A stretch of 64,000 nt of DNA from Alphaproteobacteria bacterium (GCA_024227565.1 JAAEUE010000290.1:124001-188000), one strand, 5' to 3'; counted from the stretch's first letter, positions 16,735-25,842 are shown. The notes: generated from the sequence alone by a model not told the origin. Translations and numbers: made by a program.

Positions 16735-18106
16735 CTGCCGGGGCATCCCGGTATCCTATCCTGTGGCAAACGCGATTGAAGGGCTCGACCGGGCCCAGGA
16801 AATGTCGCTGGCGTTCCGAGGCGATGCCATTGCCGAGATCGACAAGGTGATCGCCGAGCATCCCAGCTTCATCATGGCCCATCTGTTCAAGGCCGCCTGG
16901 CTGACCCAAGCCATGGAAACCCGCATTTACGGCGACATGGTTAAAGCGGTGCAGGATGCTGAAAACCTCATCAGCAACGGCAACGACCGCGAGAAGGGCC
17001 ATCTGGCCGCCGTCAAATGCTGGATCGAAGGCGATTTTTATGGCGCCGTGCAGCGCTGGGAAGCGGTGTTGACGCACTATCCGCTGGATCTGTTTGCCTT
17101 GCAGCTTGTGCACTACACGGATGTGCTTTTGGGCGACGTGGTTGGTCAGCGCGATGTTGTGGCGCGGGTGTTCAATCTGTGGGACGAGGGCATTCCGGGC
17201 TTTGAATTCGTGCTTGGGTTCTACTCCTTCGGCCTGGAGGAAAACCGCGATTTCATGCATGCCGAAGAGATGGGCCGCCGGGCGCTCGCCATGCGGCCGG
17301 ACAACCCCTATGCGGTCCATGCGGTTGCCCACGTGATGGAAATGAAGGGACGCCATTCCGGCGGCATCCGCTTCATGAACGATCATGCGGTGCGCTGGGG
17401 CACATCGAATTTCGCCAACCATCTTTGGTGGCACACGTCGCTGTTTCATCTGGATATAGATGAGATCGATCCGGTGTTCACGATCTATGACGATCATTTG
17501 TGCTCTTCAAATTCCAGCGGCGATAAATATGAAGAGCTTGATGCCTCGGCTCTGCTCTGGCGGTTGCAATTGTTGGACGTGGATGTTGGCGAGCGCTGGA
17601 CCAATCTGGCCGACAAGTGGGAGCGCTCTGCCGCCGACACCTTGTATGCCTTCAACGATGTGCATGCGATGATGACCTTCGTTTCCGACAACCGGACGGA
17701 TGCAGCGAAAACCTTGCTGACCGCCAACGAGCGCTATGTGGAAAACGCCTCTGACGCCAACGTGGCCATGAGCCGGGAGATGGGCATTCCGTTTTGCCTG
17801 GCGATCCAGGATTTCAAGGCCGGCAAATATGGCGACTGTGTCGATCATCTGCTGCCGGTGCGCTACATGACCCACCGGCTGGGCGGCAGCTTTGCCCAGC
17901 GCGACGTGATCGGCTGGACCCTGCTGGAGGCGGCCCTTCGGTCCCGGCGCTTTGACCTGGCGCTTGGATTGGCGAACGAGCGCACGGCGCTCAAGCCCAC
18001 CTCGGTGCAGAACTGGCGCTATGTGGCCCGTGCCTTCCGCGGCCTGGGCGACCGTTCAAACGCCGACCGGGCCGACGCCAAGGCGCAGTCACTGCTGGCT
18101 GCTTGA
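16718..18106 (+). CDS. TTC38-like tetratricopeptide protein
   Basis: A 462-residue soluble helical-repeat protein. Blocks FYSFGLEEN, AVHAVAHVMEMKGR, FTIYDDH, LLWRLQLL, VGERW, FNDVHAMM and RYMTHRLGGSFAQRDV match, from memory, the conserved blocks of eukaryotic and bacterial TTC38, a family with no assigned biochemical activity. Several conserved His and Trp residues suggest a binding or catalytic pocket rather than a plain scaffold. The gene begins within the last 17 bases of the ThDP-enzyme gene, behind a GGAGGAGG box, so co-translation with that enzyme is likely. Its last 18 bases overlap the convergent COG0523 gene. Confidence 0.85.
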   Translation: MMGASDCRGIPVSYPVANAIEGLDRAQEMSLAFRGDAIAEIDKVIAEHPSFIMAHLFKAAWLTQAMETRIYGDMVKAVQDAENLISNGNDREKGHLAAVKCWIEGDFYGAVQRWEAVLTHYPLDLFALQLVHYTDVLLGDVVGQRDVVARVFNLWDEGIPGFEFVLGFYSFGLEENRDFMHAEEMGRRALAMRPDNPYAVHAVAHVMEMKGRHSGGIRFMNDHAVRWGTSNFANHLWWHTSLFHLDIDEIDPVFTIYDDHLCSSNSSGDKYEELDASALLWRLQLLDVDVGERWTNLADKWERSAADTLYAFNDVHAMMTFVSDNRTDAAKTLLTANERYVENASDANVAMSREMGIPFCLAIQDFKAGKYGDCVDHLLPVRYMTHRLGGSFAQRDVIGWTLLEAALRSRRFDLALGLANERTALKPTSVQNWRYVARAFRGLGDRSNADRADAKAQSLLAA

Positions 18107-19000
18107 GCCGAACAGATCGTCCAGTTCCGAGGCGAGCATTTTTGCTTTGAGGCCAATGGCCACCAGCCGGCTGTCGGCGCTGGCGGAATGGGGCGTGATG
18201 GTCCAGCGCGGGCCCACGCACTGAACGGCCCAGGACGCCGGCTCGCCCTCCAGGTTGACAATGCCCTTCAGGCGCAGCACGCCGCCGGGCAGAGCGCTCA
18301 GAGCGCCTTCCAGTTTTGCACGCGCCAGAGGCTGCTCGCTCACGAACGACCAGCGGGCATATTGGTCCTCATGAGAGTGGCCGGGTGTGGCCTTGCCCTC
18401 GGCGAGAGGGTTAGGGGCCGCATCCAGGACCTCGGTTGAGACCTGCGCGTGCTGGCATGTCATGTGGCGCAGGGCTGGGTAGCTCTGTTCAATCCATCGT
18501 TCGGTTTTTGCCAGCTCATCTGGCGTCGCCAGATCTGCCTTGTTGAGCAGCAAGAGGTCAGCCGCGGCCAGTTGCCTGTGAACCGCCTCGCCCACCAGAT
18601 CATCGCCGGCCAATTGCACAAGGCTTGGCGTATCTGCCAGAACCACGATGGCGCGCAGCTCAAGATCGGGCTCGGCGCGGGCGATGTTGGCGATGCGGTG
18701 GGGCTCGGCCACGCCGCTGGCTTCAATCAGCAGGTGGTCCGGCAGGGGATCGAGGTTCAAAAGATCGATGAAGGCACCGGCAAGATCAGCACCGATGGAG
18801 CAGCAGATGCAGCCGTTGGCCAGAGTGATCGTGTTGCCTTGCCGGCTCTCGATCAGGTCGGCATCGATGGGCAGTTCGCCGAAATCATTGACCATCACCA
18901 TGAGGCGGCGCCCGCCGGCATGGCGCAGGAGATGGTTGATCAAGGTGGTCTTGCCCGCGCCCAGATAGCCGGACACCAGTGTGACGGGAAGCGCCATCAT
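18089..19000 (-). CDS. COG0523 (CobW/P47K) GTPase, putative metallochaperone
   Basis: G3E-family GTPase of 303 residues. The Walker A loop is GYLGAGKTT (11-19), the family metal motif GCICC at 63-67, EASGVAEP follows, and NKAD supplies guanine specificity. A CobW C-terminal domain (about 210-300) is present; a short HSHED stretch may add metal ligands. Such GTPases deliver zinc or other metals to client enzymes. It starts at the stop of the amidohydrolase gene with a 4-base overlap, so the amidohydrolase is the obvious candidate client. Its 3' end overlaps the convergent TTC38-like gene. Confidence 0.9.
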   Translation of the reverse strand: MMALPVTLVSGYLGAGKTTLINHLLRHAGGRRLMVMVNDFGELPIDADLIESRQGNTITLANGCICCSIGADLAGAFIDLLNLDPLPDHLLIEASGVAEPHRIANIARAEPDLELRAIVVLADTPSLVQLAGDDLVGEAVHRQLAAADLLLLNKADLATPDELAKTERWIEQSYPALRHMTCQHAQVSTEVLDAAPNPLAEGKATPGHSHEDQYARWSFVSEQPLARAKLEGALSALPGGVLRLKGIVNLEGEPASWAVQCVGPRWTITPHSASADSRLVAIGLKAKMLASELDDLFGSSSQQ

Positions 19001-20628
19001 CCCACCGGATGCACCGCACCGCCCAGCACGGTGCCCCAGACCGGAACGTCCTTCAGCGCTTTGGGGTCCACCTTGGTGGGATCTTCGTCCAGCACTGCAA
19101 AGTCTGCCCGCTTGCCCACTTCGATGGAGCCGATCTCGTCATCCAGATGCAGCGTGTAAGCCGCGCCAAGAGTGATGGCATGGAGCGCTTCGGCAACGGT
19201 GATGCATTCGGCCGCGCCCAGAACCTCGCCGCTGCCGGTCAGCCGGTTGACCGCGGCCCAGGCGGTGGTGAGGGGGCCGAGCGGGGTCACCGGTGCGTCC
19301 GAATGGATGGCCAGGGGCACGCCCAAATCCAGCGCCGTGCGGCAGGCGTTCATCCGCCGGGCCCGGTCCGGACCCATGGTGATGGCGGCATGCTGGTCGC
19401 CGAAGTAGAACAGATGGTTGGCAAACAGATTGGCGCACAGGCCCAGCGCCTTCATGCGGGCGAACTGGGCCGGGTTGGCCATCTGCACATGCTGAAGCAC
19501 ATGGCGATGGTCGGGTTGGTTGTGGACCCTCAGGGCCTTTTCCATGGCATCCAGCGTGACCTCAGTTGCCTCGTCGCCATTGGTGTGGATGTGCATGTGA
19601 ATGCCGGCGGCGATGAGTTTTTCCACCAGCACATCAAGTTGCTCAGGGGCAATGTTCCAGATGCCGTTGGGGGCGCCGTTGTAATAGCCCGGCGAAAGCA
19701 GGCGGCCTGTGAAGGCTTGTATGGAGCCATCGGTCATGAGCTTGACTTGCCCAAGGCGCAGCTTGGCCGTGCTCTGGTTCCGCAGTTCCAGAGCGCGGGC
19801 CACAATGTCGTCCGGCGGGGCAGACAACGAGTTGAGGGCCGGCACGATGCGGGCCGGAAAGTCCGGCTCGGCCGTGACCTTCAGAAGGGTCTGCAAGTCT
19901 TCTTCCGGCAGGCTGTTGAAGAGGTCGGTGGCCGTGGTCACCCCGGCCCGCTTGCAGGCCTTGCCGAAGGCCAGGAGCTCAGGGCGGTAGCGGGCCAGAT
20001 CGCGGAAATCCACATTGGCGCGCCGCATCACCGGGAACATTGCAGCCATCTCCTGGAGCTCCCCATTGGGCGCGCCGTCCTCGTCTCTCACGATCCCCTC
20101 AATATCCAGATCGTCTGAATAGTTGGCCAGCTCCAGTGCCGCCGTGTTGACGGTCAGCACGTGGAAGTTGGAGTGGATCATGATGATGGGCCGGCTGGGG
20201 GAGACCTGATCCAGATCGTGCCGGTCGGGCCTCCTGTCGCCCAGGAAGATGGGATCAAAGCCCCAGGCAATCAGAGGCTCATCTGCGGCCAGCTTGGCCT
20301 CCTGCTCCTTCATGCGGGCAATCACGCCCTCAATGGTGCCGATCCCGTCCCAGTGCGTGCCGTCCGGGTCGATGCGGTCATGGTAGCCGGTGTAGGTGTA
20401 GCGCCAGATGCCCCCTGCGGGCAGATGGCAATGGCCTTCAACAAAGCCAGGCATCAGCACCTTGTCCTGAAGACTGGTGTCCAACTCATAAGGCCCCCAC
20501 CCGGAGACCCCTTCCAGGGACCCCACGGCCAGTATGTGCCCGTCCCTCACAGCCACATGGGTTGCCTCTGGCTTATGCCGGGTCATGGTGAGAATATTGC
20601 GGGCCGCAAAGACGGTTATGCCTGACAT
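18997..20628 (-). CDS. YtcJ/NfdA-type metal-dependent amidohydrolase
   Basis: A 543-residue amidohydrolase of the TIM-barrel superfamily. The first metal motif is EGHCHLP (N-terminal HxH), with later His blocks in HSNFHVL, IHMHIHTNGDEAT and the Asp of IHSDAPVTP. The N- and C-terminal beta-sandwich is typical of YtcJ-like enzymes, which hydrolyse N-substituted formamides and other amides. ATG 20628 is chosen because SGITVFAARNILTM is the normal family opening; the open frame to 20712 is longer. It overlaps the COG0523 gene by 4 bases and is divergent from the betaine-type transporter. The substrate is unknown. Confidence 0.88.
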   Translation of the reverse strand: MSGITVFAARNILTMTRHKPEATHVAVRDGHILAVGSLEGVSGWGPYELDTSLQDKVLMPGFVEGHCHLPAGGIWRYTYTGYHDRIDPDGTHWDGIGTIEGVIARMKEQEAKLAADEPLIAWGFDPIFLGDRRPDRHDLDQVSPSRPIIMIHSNFHVLTVNTAALELANYSDDLDIEGIVRDEDGAPNGELQEMAAMFPVMRRANVDFRDLARYRPELLAFGKACKRAGVTTATDLFNSLPEEDLQTLLKVTAEPDFPARIVPALNSLSAPPDDIVARALELRNQSTAKLRLGQVKLMTDGSIQAFTGRLLSPGYYNGAPNGIWNIAPEQLDVLVEKLIAAGIHMHIHTNGDEATEVTLDAMEKALRVHNQPDHRHVLQHVQMANPAQFARMKALGLCANLFANHLFYFGDQHAAITMGPDRARRMNACRTALDLGVPLAIHSDAPVTPLGPLTTAWAAVNRLTGSGEVLGAAECITVAEALHAITLGAAYTLHLDDEIGSIEVGKRADFAVLDEDPTKVDPKALKDVPVWGTVLGGAVHPVG

Positions 20629-20854
20629 GGAATTTTTCTCATGGGGGTTGCGATCGGAGGTGTTTCCACTATCAGCGCAGCTTTGGCCGGGCGCAAGACA
20701 AATTGGCTCCAAACTTTAGGCGAAAAACTGCTTGATGATCTCAATTGCGCTGGTAGGATTTCGGCCAAGTGGAGGAATACAGAAAATTTGAGGGGGCAAG
20801 CGGCCTTTTTGGGCCGGCTAACCTTCCAACACGATGTCATAAAAGGGAGTTATC

Positions 20855-21805
20855 ATGACAAAACTACGTTCACTTTTGACCGGTGCGGCCTTTCTTGCTG
20901 CCAGCACCGTCGGCGCGCTTGCCGCTTCAACCGATCCGATCAAGATCGCGATCAACGAATGGACCGGCCAGCACATTTCCGCACACGTTGCCGGCCAGCT
21001 TCTGGAGAAGGCCGGCTACAAGGTTGAATATGTCACCGCCGGCGCGGTGCCGCAGTTCGCGGCCATTGCGCAAGGCAACCTGCATCTTCAGCCGGAAACC
21101 TGGGACAACAACGTTGGCGACATTTACCCAAAGGCGGTCAAATCCGGCGATATCGTCGAAGTGGGTCCGCTGGGCCTGTCTCCGCGCGAGGGTTGGATGT
21201 ACCCATCCTACATGGCTGAGAAGTGCCCGGGCCTGCCGGCCGCTGACGCACTGATCAAATGCGCGCAAGCCTTCGGCAATGCGGAAACCTTCCCGAAGGG
21301 CCGCCTCATCACCTATCCTGCCGACTGGGGCACCCGGTCCAAAGACCTGGTCGCCAATGCAGGCCTTCCGCTGGCCGCGGTTGCCGGTGGCTCTGAAGGG
21401 GCGATGATCGCCGAGCTGAAAAGCGCCTATGCCGCCAAGGCCCCCATGCTGATGATGTTCTGGGCGCCTCATTGGATCCACGCTGAGCATAAGATGGACT
21501 GGGTTGAACTGCCGGCTGCCCATGCAGATTGCGGCACCGATCCAAAGCACGGCTTTGATCCGGCCAAGACCAATGATTGCGGTTTTGCCCAAGCCAACAT
21601 CGGCAAGATCGTGTGGAAGGGCTTTAAGGAAAACTGGCCCGGTGCCTATAAGCTTGTCGAAAAAATCAACCTCGACAACGAAACCCAAAACCTCATGATG
21701 CTTGAGATCGACAACAAGAAGCGCAAGCTGGAAGAAGTCGTGGGTGAATGGGTCAAGGCCAACGAAGCCACCTGGAAGCCTTGGGTTGACGCGGCCAAAA
21801 TGTAG
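20855..21805 (+). CDS. proX: Glycine betaine/proline-type ABC transporter, substrate-binding protein
   Basis: Periplasmic binding protein of the OpuAC/ProX family, 316 residues. A Sec signal peptide spans about residues 1-23, ending LAAS. Mature blocks IAINEWTG, HLQPETWDNN, YPADWGTRSKD and MFWAPHWIH supply the tryptophans that form the aromatic cage for quaternary amines in this family. GGGAG lies 6 bases before ATG 20855. An intrinsic terminator follows (21836-21876), and the ATPase and permease genes come 325 bp later, so the binding protein may be made in excess of the membrane parts. Exact ligand (betaine, choline, proline betaine or other) is not fixed. Confidence 0.9.
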   Translation: MTKLRSLLTGAAFLAASTVGALAASTDPIKIAINEWTGQHISAHVAGQLLEKAGYKVEYVTAGAVPQFAAIAQGNLHLQPETWDNNVGDIYPKAVKSGDIVEVGPLGLSPREGWMYPSYMAEKCPGLPAADALIKCAQAFGNAETFPKGRLITYPADWGTRSKDLVANAGLPLAAVAGGSEGAMIAELKSAYAAKAPMLMMFWAPHWIHAEHKMDWVELPAAHADCGTDPKHGFDPAKTNDCGFAQANIGKIVWKGFKENWPGAYKLVEKINLDNETQNLMMLEIDNKKRKLEEVVGEWVKANEATWKPWVDAAKM

Positions 21806-21835
21806 TTCGGCTGGGTTAAGCTAGAGCAAGAATTG

Positions 21836-21876
21836 AAGGCCGGGAGCTGCACGCAAAGCAGGGCCCGGCCTTTTTT
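21836..21876 (+). terminator. Intrinsic terminator after proX
   Basis: AAGGCCGGG pairs with CCCGGCCTT around a partly paired loop, followed by TTTTTT. Strong rho-independent shape. It lies 30 bp after the proX stop and before proV, so it could attenuate read-through. Confidence 0.85.
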
Positions 21877-21936
21877 GTATGACCGGCACCGAAGATCGTT
21901 AAGATTGATCCAACACCTCCGGTCATTGCATCTCTG

Positions 21937-22021
21937 CCGTCCTCGGGCTTGACCCGGGGACCCAGGGCAGACTGTTGGGAGTTCTGCTGCTATGGGCCCT
22001 CGGGTCAAGCCCGAGGGCGAC
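21937..22021. repeat. Type-2 palindromic intergenic repeat, copy 1
   Basis: The left arm is CCGTCCTCGGGCTTGACCCG and the right arm is TATGGGCCCTCGGGTCAAGC then CCGAGGG. Arms are mutually complementary. The second copy is at 27001-27085. The right arm shares the CTATGGGCCC core with type-1 repeats. Confidence 0.85.
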
Positions 22022-22130
22022 AGATGGGGAGCAGTGCCGGGCGGGGCAGGCTGGAAAGCCGTTTTTATAGATGTATAATCCGTTTGGGTGGGGAGTTCCG
22101 GCCGGCGGCCGAAGAGGGGTATCGTTCCAG

Positions 22131-23231
22131 ATGGCGACGAAAAAATCGAATGGGGCAGACAGCGATCAGACCGTCAAGGTCTCGTGCCGCAATGTGTGGA
22201 AGATCTACGGCGAGGCACCGGAGACGTTTTTCCAAGGCGGGTCGGGCGCGGTTTCCGATCCCACGGCCCATGCAGACAAGATCCGCCAGAGCGGCCACAT
22301 CGTGGCGTCCGCCAATGTGAGTTTTGATGTGCATGTGGGCGAGATCTTCGTCATCATGGGCCTTTCAGGCTCCGGCAAGTCGACCATGGTGCGCTGCCTG
22401 TCGCGGCTGGTGGAGCCAACCGCCGGCGAGATCCTGCTGGACGGGGAAGACCTTCTGAAGAAGTCACCCACCGAGCTGATCGATATCAGGCGCCACAAGA
22501 TGGGAATGGTGTTCCAGAGCTTCGGGCTGCTTCCGCATTTGAACGTGTTCGACAACATTGCGTTTCCTCTCAAATTGCAAGGCATGGGTTTGGCCGAACG
22601 GCGTGACCGCACGGCCCGTGTGGTTGAGCTTGTTGGCCTGGAGGGCCGCGAAGCCAGCTATCCGCGCCAGCTCTCCGGCGGCCAGCAGCAACGGGTCGGC
22701 ATTGCCCGCTCGCTCGCGGTTGAGCCGGAACTGTGGTTCCTTGATGAGCCGTTCTCCGCGCTCGACCCGCTGATCCGCCGGCAGATGCAGGACGAGTTCC
22801 TGCGCATTCAAAGCCAGCTGCAGAAATCAATCGTGTTCATCACGCACGACTTCCTGGAGGCGCTGCGCATTGCAGACCGCATGGCGATCATGCGCGACGG
22901 GGCCGTGGTGCAAATCGGAACTCCGGCCGACCTCATCATCAACCCGGCAGACGACTATGTGAAAGAGTTCACCGGCGATGTGCCCATTGCCCGTGTGCTC
23001 ACCGCCGAAACGGTGATCGACAAGGCCAAGAAGCCAACAGCCCGCATGCCGCGGGTCTCTGCCGACACCTCGGTTGAAACCCTTCTGCCGCAACTTGCCG
23101 ACCACAAGAACGGCATCGCGGTTGAGAACGCCGCCGGCAAGGTGATCGGCGTGGCCACAGCCCAGAACGTGGTCAACGCGCTGGCCTCAGAAGCGGCCAA
23201 GCGCCCTGACGATGAAGGCGCACCGGCATGA
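22131..23231 (+). CDS. proV: Glycine betaine/proline-type ABC transporter, ATPase
   Basis: ABC ATPase of 366 residues, ProV/OpuAA type. Walker A is GLSGSGKST, Q-loop VFQSFGLLPH, signature LSGGQQQR, Walker B LWFLDEPFSALD, with the switch His in VFITHD. The N-terminal 60 residues before Walker A contain the ProV-like RNVWKIYGE stretch. The last 90 residues resemble a single divergent CBS-like regulatory tail, as in osmosensing family members. ATG 22131 is preferred; an in-frame start at 22071 lies in the preceding intergenic DNA. The permease gene overlaps its stop by 4 bases (ATGA). Confidence 0.93.
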   Translation: MATKKSNGADSDQTVKVSCRNVWKIYGEAPETFFQGGSGAVSDPTAHADKIRQSGHIVASANVSFDVHVGEIFVIMGLSGSGKSTMVRCLSRLVEPTAGEILLDGEDLLKKSPTELIDIRRHKMGMVFQSFGLLPHLNVFDNIAFPLKLQGMGLAERRDRTARVVELVGLEGREASYPRQLSGGQQQRVGIARSLAVEPELWFLDEPFSALDPLIRRQMQDEFLRIQSQLQKSIVFITHDFLEALRIADRMAIMRDGAVVQIGTPADLIINPADDYVKEFTGDVPIARVLTAETVIDKAKKPTARMPRVSADTSVETLLPQLADHKNGIAVENAAGKVIGVATAQNVVNALASEAAKRPDDEGAPA

Positions 23232-25303
23232 TGGACCGCCTCGACCGCACCACTCAGGGCTGGATTGTGCTTCTGGCGGCAACGCTGGTGATGCTGGCCC
23301 TGCGCGACAAGGCAGGCTGGCTCATAACCTATCCGGCCGACTGGGTGGTGCCCCTGAAGGACGTTCTCAACACGGCCATGGCGTGGTTTGAAGCAACCTT
23401 CGGGTGGTTTTTTCGGGGGCTGACGGCCATTTTGGATGTGCCCCTGAAGGCGGTGCAGGTGTTGCTGCAATGGTTGCCCTGGCCGGTGACCATTGCCCTG
23501 TGCGCCGTTGCTGCCCATGCGGCGGCCGGTTGGCGGTTGGTGATCTTCACCGTTGCCGCCATGTTCTACATGGTTCTGGTGGGCTATTGGACTGAGAGCA
23601 TGAACACCCTGGCGCTGGTGGCCATCTCGGTGCCGTTGGCGATCTTCATCGGGTTTGTGACCGGGGTGGCGGGCTACTATTTCCCACGGTCGGAACGTGT
23701 GCTTGTTACCATTCTCGATCTTCTGCAAACCGTGCCGGCGTTTGCCTATCTCATCCCGATCATCATGCTGTTTGGCTTCGGCCCGGTGGTTGGGTTGATC
23801 GCCAGCCTGATCTATGCCTTCCCGCCCATGGTGCGCAACACCATGCTGGGCCTGCGCAGTGTGCCGGCTGAAGTGATTGAATCCGGCCTCATGTCCGGCG
23901 CCACCCAATGGCAGCTGTTCTGGCAGGTGCAAATCCCAACATCAGCGCGCCAGCTTCTTCTCGGGGTCAACCAGACCACCATGGCGGCTCTCTCCATGGT
24001 GATCATCGCCTCGATTATCGGGGGCACGGCCGATATCGGCTGGGAGGTGATCAGCAAGGTGCGCAAGGCCGAGTTCGGCGAGAGCCTGCTTGCCGGCATC
24101 GTGATTGCGCTGATGGCCATGGTGATGGACCGGATCACCGCAGGCCTGGCGCTTAAAGACCGCAGCGAGTTTGAGCAGGCCGGCAGTTTCGCCGAACGCC
24201 ACTGGTACTGGTTGTTGGCAGGCGCGCTTGCCATCGGGTTCTTTGCGGCAGCGCAGGTTCTGCCTCTTCTGAAGAACTATCCTGAAGCCCTGGAGTTCTA
24301 TCCGGCCGAGGTCATGAACGATGCCCTGAGCAGTTTTGTTCTGAGCTCGCGAGGTGTGATTGAGGCGATCAAGAATTTCAGCTTCTTCTTCGTGATGCTG
24401 CCGGCGCGCATCGGTCTGGAGCAGACGATCTCGCCCTACTCCTGGGGCTTTGAGTTTACCACGCCGCTGAAGTTGGTGTATCTGGCTCTGGTCTCCGCGC
24501 TGGTTGGGTGGGCGTGGTTCAAGGGCAAAATCAACCTGGCACTTACACTGGCGTTCTTTGCCATCCTGTTCTTTTTCGGCCTCACGAAACTGCCCTGGCC
24601 GGGGTTGCTGGCCATGACCACCTTCATGGCCTGGACAGTTGGCGGCCGTGCCCTGGCCATTGGGGTGTTCTTGAGCATCGGCTTCATTCTGGTCACGGGC
24701 ATCTGGCCGCAAGCCATGCTGTCGGTATATTTGTGCGGTCTTGCCGTGGCGATTTCGTTTGGCCTTGGGGCTGCGCTTGGCATTGCCGGAGCCCAAAGCG
24801 ACCGTGTCTCGGCCATCCTCAGGCCCATCAATGACACCATGCAAACCATGCCGTTGTTCGTCATTCTCATTCCTTTCGTGATGATCTTCAAAATCGGCGA
24901 ATTCACGGCCCTCCTGGCCATCATCGCCTATGCGTTCGTGCCCGCCATTCGCTACACCGAGCACGGGCTTCGCAACCTGCCGTCCGACGTGATCGAAGCG
25001 GCCACCTGCATGGGCTGCACAAAGTGGCAGCTGTTGTGGCAGGTGAAGCTTCCCCTGGCGCTGCCGGTCATCATGCTGGGGCTCAACCAGACCATTCTCT
25101 ACGGCATTGCCATGCTGGTGATCGCCGCCTTGGTGGGCACCAACGGGCTTGGCCAACAGGTCTATATCGGCCTTGGAGACGGTGATTTTGGCGTGGGCAT
25201 CATTGCCGGCATCGGCATGGCGATCATTGCCATGGTGGCCGACCGGTTGATCCAGGCGTGGTCAAAGTCGCGCCAGGAAGCGTTTGGCCTGACGGCGCCG
25301 TAA
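23228..25303 (+). CDS. proW: Glycine betaine-type ABC transporter, tandem-fused permease
   Basis: A 691-residue membrane protein containing two ProW-type BPD_transp_1 permease domains in one chain. The first EAA-like loop region is EVIESGLMSGATQWQLFWQV (about 218-237); the second is DVIEAATCMGCTKWQLLWQV (about 588-607). Each half repeats the LQTVPAF / MQTMPLF motif before its core helices. Most homologues are about 280-400 residues and act as homodimers, so this chain probably replaces the dimer. It overlaps proV by 4 bases and is surely co-translated. Two asymmetric halves could bind the ATPase pair non-equivalently. Confidence 0.92.
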   Translation: MMDRLDRTTQGWIVLLAATLVMLALRDKAGWLITYPADWVVPLKDVLNTAMAWFEATFGWFFRGLTAILDVPLKAVQVLLQWLPWPVTIALCAVAAHAAAGWRLVIFTVAAMFYMVLVGYWTESMNTLALVAISVPLAIFIGFVTGVAGYYFPRSERVLVTILDLLQTVPAFAYLIPIIMLFGFGPVVGLIASLIYAFPPMVRNTMLGLRSVPAEVIESGLMSGATQWQLFWQVQIPTSARQLLLGVNQTTMAALSMVIIASIIGGTADIGWEVISKVRKAEFGESLLAGIVIALMAMVMDRITAGLALKDRSEFEQAGSFAERHWYWLLAGALAIGFFAAAQVLPLLKNYPEALEFYPAEVMNDALSSFVLSSRGVIEAIKNFSFFFVMLPARIGLEQTISPYSWGFEFTTPLKLVYLALVSALVGWAWFKGKINLALTLAFFAILFFFGLTKLPWPGLLAMTTFMAWTVGGRALAIGVFLSIGFILVTGIWPQAMLSVYLCGLAVAISFGLGAALGIAGAQSDRVSAILRPINDTMQTMPLFVILIPFVMIFKIGEFTALLAIIAYAFVPAIRYTEHGLRNLPSDVIEAATCMGCTKWQLLWQVKLPLALPVIMLGLNQTILYGIAMLVIAALVGTNGLGQQVYIGLGDGDFGVGIIAGIGMAIIAMVADRLIQAWSKSRQEAFGLTAP

Positions 25304-25546
25304 GTTCTCAGGATGTTGGGGGTGGTGGTTGGGCCTCATCTGCGGGCCCGGTTGTGTTAGCGTATTGTTCTATACGCGAACCAGCGTGACGCTGTCAAGC
25401 AAAAAATCACCTAATTTGTGATTATTCTCAATATAAACGATATATCAGATATTTACGAGCATCGAATTTGCGACTGTTATGTGCCACTAAATGAGTGATT
25501 TGGTGATTTTGTACATTTTTCTCATCGCCTCACCCCACCCTCCGCG

Positions 25547-25566
25547 TTCCTGCGAAAGCAGGGACG
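25547..25566. repeat. Half type-1 palindromic repeat
   Basis: TTCCTGCGAAAGCAGGGA is the left arm of a type-1 repeat with no matching right arm nearby. Confidence 0.65.
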
Positions 25567-25603
25567 CGTGAAGGAGGGCAACAGCGTGGAAGCTCTTTTT
25601 CCC

Positions 25604-25685
25604 GTCATGCCTGAGCAGGCAGGCATCCAGGGGCCACGGAATGCTGAGTCAGCCGCCCCTGGATCCCCGCCTTCGCGGGGATGAC
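25604..25685. repeat. Variant palindromic repeat
   Basis: The left arm GTCATGCCTGAGCAGGCAGG and the right arm GGATCCCCGCCTTCGCGGGG flank an inner CCAGGGGC...GCCCCTGG pair. Same layout as the element at 11855-11940. Confidence 0.75.
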
Positions 25686-25758
25686 GAAGGGGGGAGCAGG
25701 GGGTCGCGAAGAAGGGAAAGCAAGTATCTCTTCACCCGGCATTCCAACCCACTCCCCG

Positions 25759-25842
25759 CATCCCTGCGAAAGCAGGGATCCACACCTCGGTGCCAACCGC
25801 ACGCTCTGAGCCATGGGCCCCTGCTTTCGCAGGGGCGCGGGG
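25759..25842. repeat. Type-1 palindromic intergenic repeat, copy 2
   Basis: The left arm CATCCCTGCGAAAGCAGGGA and the right arm CCATGGGCCCCTGCTTTCGC match copy 1 at 11730 except in the variable middle. Its right edge runs straight into a 21-bp tandem array. Confidence 0.85.

Larger units (their letters stand above)
21806..22130. other. Gap between proX and proV
   Basis: No gene is seen in these 325 bases. They hold a CTAGAGCAAG decamer resembling the tip of the CTAG element (21821-21830), the proX terminator and a type-2 palindromic repeat (21937-22021). No clear promoter for proV was recognised. Confidence 0.7.

Noticed and set aside
19009-20118. Open plus-strand frame of 369 codons opposite the amidohydrolase
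   Set aside because: Antisense shadow; the minus-strand gene has metal motifs and correct length.
23942-25156. Open minus-strand frame of 404 codons opposite the permease
   Set aside because: His/Gln/Arg-rich translation typical of antisense to membrane protein genes; no motif.
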